Positions 17,949-26,706 of a DNA stretch of 64,000 nt are shown here, piece by piece. The notes beneath the pieces are model-generated. The model did not search any database, had not been told where the DNA came from, and saw nothing but the letters and a program-made list of their open reading frames with translations. Position 1 is the stretch's first letter; each line of letters opens with the position of its first letter. Source of the DNA: Bacillus yapensis (GTDB taxonomy: Bacteria; Bacillota; Bacilli; Bacillales; Cytobacillaceae); assembly GCF_005280205.1 (NCBI RefSeq), contig NZ_SUND01000005.1, positions 1 to 64,000 of the forward strand. Reading direction: 5' to 3'. Position numbers and translations under genes: made by a program.

Positions 17949-17984
17949 CAAAATGAATGAGCAACCATTCATTTTCTCTTATAT

Positions 17985-20261
17985 TTACTTTGCTACGTCA
18001 ACTGTAGTTTGACGACCCTTTTTGAAAGAAACAACTACAAACGCCAATATGAGGAAAGCTAGAAGTACACCGAACAAAATACCTGTGTTCCCCCATGCCG
18101 AACCTGCGTTATCTAGTGAGATAATTGCTTTGAATCCAGCATTGGTATACGTCAATGGTAGGAAATTACTTAGTGAACGTAAACCTTCTGGTAGCATTTC
18201 GATTGGTAAGTTGGAACCTGTTGTTGACAACTGAAGAACGATGAAGATAAACGCTATGAAACGACCAATATTTCCTGCAGCCGCTACTAAGAAGAAAATA
18301 ATTGTTAAGAAGGTTAAGCTGACAAAACACGCAAACAATATGAATGCGAAGCTATTTCCAACTTCAAGATTTAAGACCAATAATACAAAAAGTGATACAA
18401 CAACTGCCTGAATAATTGCTAATACTGCTAGGTTTAGGAACTTTCCAATAAACCATGAAATTCCGGAAGTCACTTCTGATGGTTTACGGAAATCGACCAC
18501 GAAGGACATAAGTAAGATTCCAACAAATAACCCTAAAGATAAAATATATGGTGCTGTTGAATCACGGTAGTATTGGTATCCATTCACTTTTTCTGGTGCA
18601 AGTTCTACAGGTGATGAGAACATGGAAATGTTTTTATCGGTCACGTCAAGCGCACTTGCTTCCTCAGCACCGCTCTTCAGACCTGTTGCGAGCTCCTCGC
18701 TACCCGCATTCAATTGGACCAGTCCTTCATCTACTTGTGTAACTCCATCTGTTAATGAGCCCCAACCTGTTTGTACGGTAGAAGTTCCATCACTTACCTG
18801 CTTCATACCTGAGTTAAGTTGTGTGGCCCCAGCTGATAGTTGTCTCCAGCCTTGATTAACTGTCTGATTTCCAGCAGATATTTGAGTAGCCCCTTGATTT
18901 AATTTGGATACATTTGTGATGAGTGAATTCCAACCTGTATTAATTTCATCTGCTCCTGCTGCTAACCCTGTTGTACCTGCTTTTATTTCTGTTACTTTAC
19001 TATTAGCGAGTTTTGCTCCATCGACCAATTGACCGATACCCGCAACAAGGGAATCATCTCCTGATGAGAGGCCTGAAAAGTCTCCAACCACAGACTTGAC
19101 TTCCGTCAAGACTTCACCTGCAGAATTTTTAATTTCTGCATGTTCATCAACCACCGTCTGACTTAAAGAGAGAAGGTTTTTCGCCTCGTCGCTATCTACT
19201 ATTCCATCTCCTAGATCGGCTATTAGTTGCTTGTTCAATTCGGTAGCATTTGTTGAGGCAGTTTTTGTATTCAAGCCAACTGTATTAGTAACTAATTTCT
19301 CCAACTTCGGTTTAAAATCCGTCAGTTTCTCCCCTAATATCTTCTGTGTCCCTTCAAGACCTGCGACCAATGGACCCATAGCCTCTGATTGAAAACTTGT
19401 CACACCAGCATCCAGTTTTTTTGCACCCACTTCTAAACCATTTACACCTGGAGCCTTTTCCTTCAGCGTCTGCAAAAGTAATCCTGTTCCTCCATTCAAA
19501 TCCTTCGCTCCACCAGCAAGCTTCGAAATATCGCCCTGCTCAGATGTAAGCGTTCTCATTAATTCGAGCGTTCCAGCCTCTAATTGCTTTGCACCGTCGG
19601 CTAGCTTGTCAATGTCTCCAGACTTTTCTGTTAAGGCGGTTAACAATTGACCTGTTCCATCCTTGAGCTCAGAAGAACCCGTATAAATTTGTTCTGATCC
19701 ATCCGCGGCTGATTGAACTCCATCAGACAGTCCACCAAGTTGAGTGAATAAATTCCTCACGTACGTTTCCGTGATTTTGTTACCCAATTGCTCGCGTATT
19801 CTTTCAGTAGCACTATTTGTTACCTGAGCAGCCATGAAGTTAAGCCCCTCATTTTGAATATAGCGAAGCTCCAGCTGCTGTGGTTCAGATTCTAACACCG
19901 TCGTGACATTTTTTGAAAAATCTTCTGGAATCTCGATAACCATATAGTAGTCTAGATCTTCGAGTCCTTTTTCTGCTTCTTCCTCACTGACAAATTTCCA
20001 GCCTAAATCCCTACCTTTTTTGAAGTCCTCAATTAAGTCCCTTCCCACATTGATTTCTTCATCTCCCGACATGGCTCCTACATCCTGGTTGACAACAGCT
20101 ACCGGTAGGTTGGATAGGTTGTCATAAGGGCTCCATGTTGCTGATAACAGCACAGCTGCGTACACAATTGGAATTAGTAACACTGCGATGATTGAAATGA
20201 GCACCCCTTTGTTTTTCGTAAGCTTTGCCATCTCAGCCTTAAACCATTTTAAAGCCTCCAT
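17985..20261 (-). CDS. yhgE: YhgE/Pip-family membrane protein
   Basis: 758 residues, with AAGGGGG 8 nt before the ATG. One transmembrane helix lies near 20-42, then a large extracellular region of about 510 residues with repeated G-x-x-x-L/I-x-x-G heptad-like segments (for example LADGAKQLEAG, LNQGATQISAG). Five to six C-terminal helices (about 570-745) resemble the ABC-2 type permease fold. The family includes B. subtilis YhgE and lactococcal Pip, the phage infection protein that serves as a receptor for c2-type phages; relatives occur in ESX/WXG100 secretion loci as EsaA. The native function is unsettled. It is a single-gene unit with its own terminator. Confidence 0.85.
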   Translation of the reverse strand: MEALKWFKAEMAKLTKNKGVLISIIAVLLIPIVYAAVLLSATWSPYDNLSNLPVAVVNQDVGAMSGDEEINVGRDLIEDFKKGRDLGWKFVSEEEAEKGLEDLDYYMVIEIPEDFSKNVTTVLESEPQQLELRYIQNEGLNFMAAQVTNSATERIREQLGNKITETYVRNLFTQLGGLSDGVQSAADGSEQIYTGSSELKDGTGQLLTALTEKSGDIDKLADGAKQLEAGTLELMRTLTSEQGDISKLAGGAKDLNGGTGLLLQTLKEKAPGVNGLEVGAKKLDAGVTSFQSEAMGPLVAGLEGTQKILGEKLTDFKPKLEKLVTNTVGLNTKTASTNATELNKQLIADLGDGIVDSDEAKNLLSLSQTVVDEHAEIKNSAGEVLTEVKSVVGDFSGLSSGDDSLVAGIGQLVDGAKLANSKVTEIKAGTTGLAAGADEINTGWNSLITNVSKLNQGATQISAGNQTVNQGWRQLSAGATQLNSGMKQVSDGTSTVQTGWGSLTDGVTQVDEGLVQLNAGSEELATGLKSGAEEASALDVTDKNISMFSSPVELAPEKVNGYQYYRDSTAPYILSLGLFVGILLMSFVVDFRKPSEVTSGISWFIGKFLNLAVLAIIQAVVVSLFVLLVLNLEVGNSFAFILFACFVSLTFLTIIFFLVAAAGNIGRFIAFIFIVLQLSTTGSNLPIEMLPEGLRSLSNFLPLTYTNAGFKAIISLDNAGSAWGNTGILFGVLLAFLILAFVVVSFKKGRQTTVDVAK

Positions 20262-20454
20262 CTGTTTTCCCCCTTAGGTTCATCTTTCATTCTATATAAA
20301 GATGGAGTTAGGCTAAGTAAAAAACGTTTTGTTGTGCATTTCCATGCGCCTTATTCAATTGTTGGCACAACGCCAATTGTCTTTTTCCTTATCCACCTCC
20401 ATTCGCATTATTCTAATATTCTAAATTTTTTATCAAAAATCCTTCTTTTTTGTA

Positions 20455-20487
20455 AAAAAAGCACCCCGGGATAAAATCCCGGGGTGT
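20455..20487 (-). terminator. Strong intrinsic terminator on the minus strand
   Basis: GC-rich 11-bp stem with loop ATTTTAT on the minus strand, followed by TTTTTTTAC. Upstream on that strand there is no protein gene, which is what points to a separate short transcript. Confidence 0.8.
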
Positions 20488-20730
20488 AGAAATGGAGATT
20501 GGTTTTGTTCATTTGAAGAAATTGAACAATGGGCGCAATCCAAATATAGAGATATTCGAATGCGTTTCGTTAGTACTATTAAATCATATATTTCCGATAC
20601 ATGATTTCGCCGAAATCAGCCATTTTCTCTACCTTTTCCATATAATTCTCCGTTTTTCACACATTCTTGTTTCAGAATATAAATATAGGAATATTTTCAC
20701 CGAAATAAGTTCCATTAATTGTCTATTATA
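20455..20730 (-). ncRNA. Candidate minus-strand RNA (~265 nt) upstream of ywqB
   Basis: On the minus strand an extended -10 element TGGTATAAT (20725-20733) would start a transcript near 20718. A very strong intrinsic terminator at 20455-20487 (CACCCCGGGAT / ATCCCGGGGTG followed by seven T) would end it near 20455. No substantial gene lies between. A 20-codon ORF (20579-20641, MEKVEKMADFGEIMYRKYMI) has CGGAGA 5 nt upstream, so a micropeptide mRNA is possible. The stretch is divergent from ywqB. The -35 region is poor, which an extended -10 can tolerate. The promoter and terminator are read directly; the RNA itself is inferred. Confidence 0.4.
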
Positions 20731-20819
20731 CCAAAGTTATGTAAGTCTATTTCACCAGTTACAAAATGCAAAATTTCAAAAGGAAGCTTCCCCTCTCCCT
20801 CATCCCATACAAAATTTGT

Positions 20820-20825
20820 TATAAT
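20820..20825 (+). promoter_or_regulatory. Probable -10 element of the ywqB-ywqA operon
   Basis: TATAAT preceded by TTTGT, 37 nt upstream of the ywqB start. The -35 region is not a good match to TTGACA, so strength is uncertain. Confidence 0.45.
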
Positions 20826-20862
20826 AGAGAAATACGTTATTTTACGATTCGGGGTGTCGAAC

Positions 20863-22479
20863 ATGTCATCGATTCCAGATAAATATAGAGATCTGCTGCA
20901 AGGTGCAGCAGAAGAATTACGAACACTGCTATGGTCCGAGCAAGAAGAGGACGCCAAGCTCGTCCAAAAAGGGCTCATGCTCTACCGACAGGGTCTTGTA
21001 AACAAGGTCCGATTAGAAGAGGACCAAGTCACGGCCACTGTACAGGATGTTACCCCAGTACAAGTCGAGTTAAACCTAAACTTTTTCCAAACAAGTACTT
21101 GTACCTGTCCATCTGAAGGAATTTGTCGGCATCAATTGGCTGCCTTTTTCTATGCCTACGGAAAAATTGCCAGTGTGATGGAGTGGGTTGAGAACTGGCG
21201 CCAGCCGATTCACGATCGAAAAAATGCCAAGGACTTCGGTTTGCAGCGCGCTAAGGATTTGCTCAAGGCGTCAGGCGTAATGAAGCCAGATTACGATGCA
21301 TGGGTAGAAAGCTTTCAGGTAAGCTTCGATTCGATGATTCGCAGCCATAAAAATTTGAAGCCCTACCTTCTTTCAGAACTATTTCAAGTATATTCACGAA
21401 AAATAAAGGCGAGTGCTCCCGTCGAACAGGAATGGAGACAACTCTATTACCTGATTGCGACCGTTCATTCTTTTCACAATTTACTTAAGCTCAGTACAGA
21501 TCAGGGCTTTAAAGAAGAAGAGATTTCTCGTTATTATCGAGATCTTTTTTATGATGCGATGGACGACGTCGAAAATCTTGTCGAGAAACTAAATGTTCAT
21601 GCCCTCCCTTTCGCTTTTGATGAATTTATCAAGAAGCTGAAAGATGACTCAACTAGACTCATTTCAGAGGAATATATCCTCGATTTCGAGCCGACCTATT
21701 TGTATATGATTCTTTGGACAAAGCTTTTCAAAAAGCGAGTGTGGCATGAAGAGGAATTAACGCGGATCCTGCAAACAGAGCAACAGACACTTCCGATGAT
21801 CATTGCGACGACCCATCAGCATGTCATGTTAAAAGAGGATGAAAAAGCGCTCCGCATTTTACATATATTAGACGAACACGCCACGCCATTTATGCTGTTT
21901 TGGCTCGAAAAAATGACTGCAGGTAAAGAGTGGCGCCGAATGGGACCTTATGTCGATACATTTACTTCGATGGCGAAAAAATATATCCGCACCCTTTCCG
22001 ATCATTATGCCAAAATTGACTTTGCCCGTACCGCCATTCGGACGGTGAGCAAATATGCGTTAGATAATAAAAAGTTTGATCTTTATGAAAAAATCTTAAT
22101 TCAAACTCTTCCGTATAGCTATCGTAGCTATGATGAGTTTCTTTTTGATCTGGGCTGGTATGAAAAATGGAGCGATCTGCAAGCCTATATCGGCTATGAT
22201 ATTAGCTATGTTCCGAAGGATAAGCTGACAATTTTACAAAAAGAACGTCCAGATATTTTGCTGCCACTTTATCACCATTCGATTCAACAGCATATTGAGA
22301 TGAAAAATCGCGGAAATTATCGTGAGGCGGTTAAGCAGTTAAAGAAGTTGCGGACACTATATAAAAAGTTGAAGCGTTCTGATGATTTCCAACAATTTTT
22401 AGATATCCTATTAGAGCGTACGAAACGGCTCCGGGCATTTCACCAGGAGTGCGAAAGGGGTAAGCTAACCCATGCTTGA
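20863..22479 (+). CDS. ywqB: SWIM zinc-finger protein YwqB
   Basis: 538 residues from the ATG at 20863, preceded by GGGGTG; an upstream in-frame TTG at 20719 would run through the promoter and is rejected. A SWIM zinc finger (C-x-C-x5-C-x-H: CTCPSEGICRH, about residues 79-89) sits near the N-terminus. The rest is helical, with no recognised catalytic motif. SWIM domains bind DNA or proteins. In bacilli and many other Firmicutes this gene is paired with the Snf2-type helicase gene ywqA, as here, where the two overlap by 8 bp. That indicates translational coupling and a joint role, probably in DNA or nucleoprotein handling. The actual biological function is not established. Confidence 0.85.
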   Translation: MSSIPDKYRDLLQGAAEELRTLLWSEQEEDAKLVQKGLMLYRQGLVNKVRLEEDQVTATVQDVTPVQVELNLNFFQTSTCTCPSEGICRHQLAAFFYAYGKIASVMEWVENWRQPIHDRKNAKDFGLQRAKDLLKASGVMKPDYDAWVESFQVSFDSMIRSHKNLKPYLLSELFQVYSRKIKASAPVEQEWRQLYYLIATVHSFHNLLKLSTDQGFKEEEISRYYRDLFYDAMDDVENLVEKLNVHALPFAFDEFIKKLKDDSTRLISEEYILDFEPTYLYMILWTKLFKKRVWHEEELTRILQTEQQTLPMIIATTHQHVMLKEDEKALRILHILDEHATPFMLFWLEKMTAGKEWRRMGPYVDTFTSMAKKYIRTLSDHYAKIDFARTAIRTVSKYALDNKKFDLYEKILIQTLPYSYRSYDEFLFDLGWYEKWSDLQAYIGYDISYVPKDKLTILQKERPDILLPLYHHSIQQHIEMKNRGNYREAVKQLKKLRTLYKKLKRSDDFQQFLDILLERTKRLRAFHQECERGKLTHA

Positions 22480-25276
22480 GTTGAACACATTAATAATTTT
22501 GATCAAGCCGTTTGAAAAAGATCATTTTTTTATCACCGTCAAAAGTGACGATCTATACTTGCCACCTTCTGAGTGGAAAAATCTCCTATTTAACCGGCAT
22601 GAGGAGAGCTATTATGGCATGCTGATTAAGGAGCAAGTTGATGGGGTTATCACCGATAGTTGGCAATTGGTCACGCTTCTTGCGAAAGAGCAATTCAATC
22701 ATTTGATTGAGTGGGATTGGGATGAGACAGGAGAGATCTGTCTCGCTGCTGCACAACCGATTTATGATTCGATTCAGGAGAAAGACTGGATTCCAGATTT
22801 CTCTGCTCTTGAGCACAACGAATTCAGATGGAAGCTACCAAAAAAGGTTAGAGATGAGTTTGGACCTGGTTTTTGGGAGCAGACTATTTTTGATGACCAG
22901 CCTGTTCGAGAATTTGTCGAAAATTGGTTCAGTGCCTCCTTACATACATTTTTCGAAAAAAATAGAGAGTGGAAGGAAAAGGTTGGGACAAAGCTTGAGG
23001 CGTTGCAGAATCAATCAGTTTCTCCGCAGGCATTAGCGGCCTATTTTGACGAAGAAACGTGGAGCGAATGGATTGGTCTAAAGGAAAATAGTCTGCCGTT
23101 TGCGATTGGTCTTCGTTTGGAGGAACCGGCAGACATCAATGGAACCTGGGATTTAGAGGTCTTTTTACGAGGAAAGGCAAATCCAGATTTGATTGTCGAC
23201 GTTGGGGATGAAACGAATATGCCTAGCGGCTGGTCGGGACATCTTGAAGGCGTGAAGCGTGAAGAAGAGCGTTGGGTAAAGCTTTTTCCATGGTTAGAAG
23301 GTCGTAATGGAATTTCGAGTCAGTTGACTGAAGACGAAGCTTGGATGTTTTTAACCGAGGCGAGTGAAACCTTGCTTGCACTGGGCGTTGAAATTCTGTT
23401 GCCATCTTGGTGGCAAGCGATGAAAAATGCTAACCTGAAGGTGAAGGCGAAACTAAAAGGGTCGACAGCTAACCATCGTCCATCCTTTGTTGGATTAGAC
23501 GCGATGCTTGACTACAATTGGCGTTTTTCTATGAATGGTGTCGAGCTTTCCGAGGACGAATTTAACCAGCTTGTCGAGGAAAAAAGACGTCTTGTCTATA
23601 TTCGTGGGCGTTGGATTAAACTTGACCCAGGCTTTATTCATCAAATCCAGGATTTAATGAAACGGGCAGAAAAAGAAGGTATTCATGTTCGTGACTTAAT
23701 TGAACAGGAACTACTTGGTAGCGATTCTGATGAGAATGCGGATGAAGATACTCATGCAATTGCTCGCGTGCAAATCGAATTGAATCGTCAATGGAAGCAA
23801 ATGATTAAGCATTTGCAAGATATTAAGTCGATTCCACTCGAACCTGTTCCAGGGAGCTTTCAGGGTGAACTGCGACCGTATCAGGTACTAGGGATGAGCT
23901 GGCTGTTATTTTTACGAAAATATGGATTTGGCGCTTGTCTTGCTGATGACATGGGTCTTGGAAAAACAATTCAGCTGATTTCTTATTTGTTGTCAGTGAA
24001 GTCTAGTGAATCCGGTGGTCCGGCGTTGATCATTTGTCCAACGTCCGTATTAGGGAACTGGCAAAAGGAAATTGAGCGCTTTGCCCCTTCGATGAATGTC
24101 TATTTGCACTACGGCGGGAATCGTTTGAAAGAGGATGCGTTTGCTTCGGCGGTGGCGGATGTAGACGTTGTACTCACATCCTACGGGCTGTCCCATTTAG
24201 ATTTACCTGAGTTCGAACGTGTTGAATGGAGTACAATCGCCATCGATGAAGCGCAAAATATTAAGAACGCCAACACAAAGCAGTCTCGTGCAATACGTAA
24301 GCTAAGAGGAAAGCATCATATTGCTTTGACGGGTACGCCGATGGAAAATCGCTTGTCTGAGTTATGGTCGATCTTTGATTTTACGAACCATGGCTTTTTA
24401 GGAAGCCTCGGACAATTCCAGAAAAATTACGTCTTACCGATTGAAAAAGAGGACCAAAAGGAAAAGGTTCAAGAGTTGCAGTCGTTGATTCGTCCGTTTT
24501 TATTGCGTAGAACGAAGAAGGATGAAGAAGTCGCATTGAACTTGCCTGATAAACAGGAGCAGAAAGAATATTGTCCTCTTACTGCTGAACAAGCTTCCCT
24601 TTATGAACAGTTGGTTCGCGATACGTTCGAGCAGCTTGAAACGTTAACCGGATTTGAACGAAAAGGTTTGATCTTGCAGCTGTTAGGTCGCTTGAAACAG
24701 CTTTGCAATCACCCTGCCCTTTATTTAAAGGAAGAGAAGCCTCATGATGTGTTGGGCCGTTCCGTGAAAATGGAAAAGCTGAGCGAACTGGTTGAAGCTG
24801 TGCTTGAACAGAAGGAAAGCTGTCTCATTTTTACCCAGTATATCGAAATGGGTGAAATGATTCGTTCTATGTTGAAGAAGAAATTTGGCGTTGAAGCTCC
24901 GTTTTTAAACGGAAGTGTAGCAAAAGGAAAACGGGATGAGATGATTGCTCGTTTTCAGGAACGAGAATTCCCAGTGTTTATCTTGTCATTGAAAGCTGGT
25001 GGAACAGGACTGAATTTAACTGCTGCCAACCACGTGATTCACTATGATCGCTGGTGGAATCCTGCCGTTGAAAACCAAGCAACCGACCGAGCTTACCGAA
25101 TTGGACAAAAACGTTTTGTGCATGTCCATAAATTCATTAGCACAGGAACACTTGAGGAAAAAATTGATGCGATGCTTGAGAAGAAGCAATCATTAAATGA
25201 TCAAATCATTCAAAGTGATAGTTGGATTACAGAGCTTTCTACAGATGAACTCCGCGAACTCATCCATTTAGGGTGA
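22472..25276 (+). CDS. ywqA: Snf2/SWI2-family helicase YwqA
   Basis: 934 residues. The N-terminal half (about 1-440) contains the bacterial Snf2-associated region. The ATPase core begins near 450: Walker A in ADDMGLGKT (about 490-498), DEAQ box (about 591-594), motif III TGTPMENR, and the C-terminal helicase lobe (about 745-905) with LKAGGTGLN and the arginine finger motif DRAYRIGQ. Such enzymes translocate on double-stranded DNA and remodel bound protein. The start ATG lies within the end of ywqB, with GAAAGGGG about 11 nt upstream. The partnership with a SWIM protein recalls RapA-like and repair remodelers, and related Snf2 proteins also appear in phage-defence systems, but no nuclease or methylase is nearby. 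Confidence 0.9.
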   Translation: MLELNTLIILIKPFEKDHFFITVKSDDLYLPPSEWKNLLFNRHEESYYGMLIKEQVDGVITDSWQLVTLLAKEQFNHLIEWDWDETGEICLAAAQPIYDSIQEKDWIPDFSALEHNEFRWKLPKKVRDEFGPGFWEQTIFDDQPVREFVENWFSASLHTFFEKNREWKEKVGTKLEALQNQSVSPQALAAYFDEETWSEWIGLKENSLPFAIGLRLEEPADINGTWDLEVFLRGKANPDLIVDVGDETNMPSGWSGHLEGVKREEERWVKLFPWLEGRNGISSQLTEDEAWMFLTEASETLLALGVEILLPSWWQAMKNANLKVKAKLKGSTANHRPSFVGLDAMLDYNWRFSMNGVELSEDEFNQLVEEKRRLVYIRGRWIKLDPGFIHQIQDLMKRAEKEGIHVRDLIEQELLGSDSDENADEDTHAIARVQIELNRQWKQMIKHLQDIKSIPLEPVPGSFQGELRPYQVLGMSWLLFLRKYGFGACLADDMGLGKTIQLISYLLSVKSSESGGPALIICPTSVLGNWQKEIERFAPSMNVYLHYGGNRLKEDAFASAVADVDVVLTSYGLSHLDLPEFERVEWSTIAIDEAQNIKNANTKQSRAIRKLRGKHHIALTGTPMENRLSELWSIFDFTNHGFLGSLGQFQKNYVLPIEKEDQKEKVQELQSLIRPFLLRRTKKDEEVALNLPDKQEQKEYCPLTAEQASLYEQLVRDTFEQLETLTGFERKGLILQLLGRLKQLCNHPALYLKEEKPHDVLGRSVKMEKLSELVEAVLEQKESCLIFTQYIEMGEMIRSMLKKKFGVEAPFLNGSVAKGKRDEMIARFQEREFPVFILSLKAGGTGLNLTAANHVIHYDRWWNPAVENQATDRAYRIGQKRFVHVHKFISTGTLEEKIDAMLEKKQSLNDQIIQSDSWITELSTDELRELIHLG

Positions 25277-25350
25277 GATGTGGAGTTTTTTTAGAATTTT
25301 CACGTCGAACAGAATCCTTTCAAATGACATAATTCTCAAATTAACACATG

Positions 25351-25380
25351 AAAAAATACGGCGGGAGCTACCGCCGTATA
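25351..25380 (-). terminator. Intrinsic terminator of the ssbB unit
   Basis: On the minus strand TACGGCGG and CCGCCGTA pair around a short loop and are followed by TTTTTTC. It lies between the convergent ywqA and ssbB units. Confidence 0.75.
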
Positions 25381-25461
25381 CGTGTGGGGTTTGTGGATTT
25401 GATTGATTTTTTCTATTGTAGACTTTACGGAGAAATGTGGGGAAAGTGTTTGAATTGGGAA

Positions 25462-25638
25462 TCATATGATGAAGGTCTTCTTCTCGGGAGCTGGTTTTGA
25501 GGACTCTTCTAAGAGAATTCTTTCGAGTTGGAGGACGCGTTCGTGTAAATGTTCTGCCCGCTCGTTGGACTTGCCAACCATCATGATAAGCCGCTCAAGT
25601 AAAATCTCTAAGCTTTTGTCCTTGCTTATTTCTTTCAC
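25462..25638 (-). CDS. 58-residue coiled-coil protein coupled to ssbB
   Basis: A GTG at 25638 overlaps the ssbB stop codon (GTGA overlap) and has AGAGGTG 8 nt upstream. The frame runs 58 codons to TGA at 25462. The peptide is strongly helical, with a heptad-like leucine pattern (SLEILLERLIMM, HLHERVLQLERIL) and a basic end (KPAPEKKTFII), so a short coiled coil is likely. Position and coupling suggest a partner or regulator of the SsbB protein. I do not recognise a family, and nothing in the sequence shows DNA binding. Overlap of start and stop codons is the best evidence that it is a real gene. Confidence 0.65.
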   Translation of the reverse strand: MKEISKDKSLEILLERLIMMVGKSNERAEHLHERVLQLERILLEESSKPAPEKKTFII

Positions 25639-25997
25639 GTCATCGACACCTCTTTTTCAATGTTGGCCACATGATCCCTTCTGGTGTCCAAAAACCGGAC
25701 AGATTCTGCAATGACCTCTGTCACATATTTTCTTTTTCCATCTTGATCATCGTAGGTTCTCGTTTGAATTCGACCGGTTACGCCGATGAGAGCCCCCTTT
25801 TTACAATAGAGGGATAAATTTTCCGCATTTTTTCGCCAAACCGTTAGCTGCACAAAATCAGCCTCAATTTCTCCTTTCTGATTCTTAAAATTTCTGTTCA
25901 CTGCCAGCGTTACGTTCACCACCGAGTTTCCTTCTGTTGTGACTTTCAACTCGGGGTCCTTCGTCAACCGACCAACCAACGTTACTTGATTTATCAT
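25635..25997 (-). CDS. ssbB: Single-stranded DNA-binding protein, SsbB type
   Basis: 120 residues from the ATG at 25997 with AAGGAGAT 7 nt upstream; an in-frame ATG at 26015 precedes that site and is rejected. It is one OB-fold with the SSB landmarks MINQVTLVGRL, ELKVTTEGNSVV, DFVQLTVW and GALIGVTGRIQTR. The protein ends soon after the fold and lacks the acidic DDDIPF-type tail of SsbA, as in B. subtilis SsbB (YwpH), which protects incoming single strands during competence. Location next to ywpF matches the B. subtilis order. A competence role is inferred from the family; no ComK site was identified with confidence. Confidence 0.9.
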   Translation of the reverse strand: MINQVTLVGRLTKDPELKVTTEGNSVVNVTLAVNRNFKNQKGEIEADFVQLTVWRKNAENLSLYCKKGALIGVTGRIQTRTYDDQDGKRKYVTEVIAESVRFLDTRRDHVANIEKEVSMT

Positions 25998-26039
25998 CTG
26001 TTCATCTCCTTTCATCTTGATGCCGCCATCATAACCAAT

Positions 26040-26150
26040 TTATTCCTTCTAGTAAAACGTTCAAATTTCCATTTCCACCGTCAAATTCGGGGCAAAATGA
26101 GAATTTCCAGTCTGATATTATCTATTTCCGCCTGCAAATTCGGAGCAAAT
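26040..26150. repeat. Two degenerate intergenic repeats upstream of ywpF
   Basis: Two copies of a motif ATTTCCRCC-x-x-CAAATTCGG followed by GCAAA, starting about 26068 and 26126, sit between divergent ssbB and ywpF. No gene covers them. Confidence 0.5.
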
Positions 26151-26271
26151 AACTTTTTTCCTTTATTCGACAGATTTCGTTCGACATATTCCGACATAAC
26201 CTGTTGAGGTTCAGCCTTTGAGCATATGTATGTTATAATTTCATCAAATCGGAATTTTGAAGGAGGTACTA

Positions 26272-26706
26272 ATGAAAACATTTAAGTTAATCTCCCTGCA
26301 AATTGTCAAACAGGACGAATGGCTCGACATTCCGTTAGAGGACGGACTAATCATTAACAAAGAGGATGAAAACAATACGTGGTTGATGGAATGCTACACG
26401 GATAAATCCTTTTATGATTTATTTTATGAATGCATTGACCAAGAAAAGGAATTACTCGTGCAAGTGGTTATCACGAAGAAGGAAAATGATCCGGCACCAT
26501 TCAAAGTGAAGGCTCGTTCCCTACAAACTTTTGAAAATCACATCAGCGTGCTACTTGAGGGTACATTAAAGAGAGCAAAAAATCATTATGCAGAGTTACT
26601 CTTAGGAGACTTACTTGAAAAAGGACTTACTGGGGATGAACTGCTAGATGAGTTCAAATCAAAGATGATCACTAGACCGAAGCTTACAACCAAGGAAATC
26701 GAGTAG
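26272..26706 (+). CDS. ywpF: YwpF-like protein (end rewritten by intron)
   Basis: 144 residues from the ATG at 26272 with GAAGGAGGT 5 nt upstream; the earlier in-frame ATG at 26257 lies before this site. The start (MKTFKLISLQIV...DGLIINKEDENNTWL) matches the YwpF family of bacilli, small cytosolic proteins of unknown function. The last three codons (ATC GAG TAG, 26698-26706) are the reverse complement of the conserved 3' end of the group IIC intron inserted here, so the reading frame now ends in intron sequence. If the intron is removed in silico, the gene ends GAA AAA TAG, two residues KEK-stop in place of KEIE-stop. Length is close to that of the B. subtilis protein, so function is probably kept. 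Confidence 0.75.
   Translation: MKTFKLISLQIVKQDEWLDIPLEDGLIINKEDENNTWLMECYTDKSFYDLFYECIDQEKELLVQVVITKKENDPAPFKVKARSLQTFENHISVLLEGTLKRAKNHYAELLLGDLLEKGLTGDELLDEFKSKMITRPKLTTKEIE

Larger units (their letters stand above)
17451..17984. other. Intergenic region carrying tandem repeats
   Basis: No gene is visible. The first 200 bases carry no recognisable feature; then come three 52-bp repeats, then the terminator of the yhgE-like gene. Confidence 0.6.

Noticed and set aside
20492-20824. 110-codon plus-strand open frame upstream of ywqB
   Set aside because: It overlaps the ywqB promoter, has no ribosome-binding site and starts in the arm of a strong terminator hairpin.
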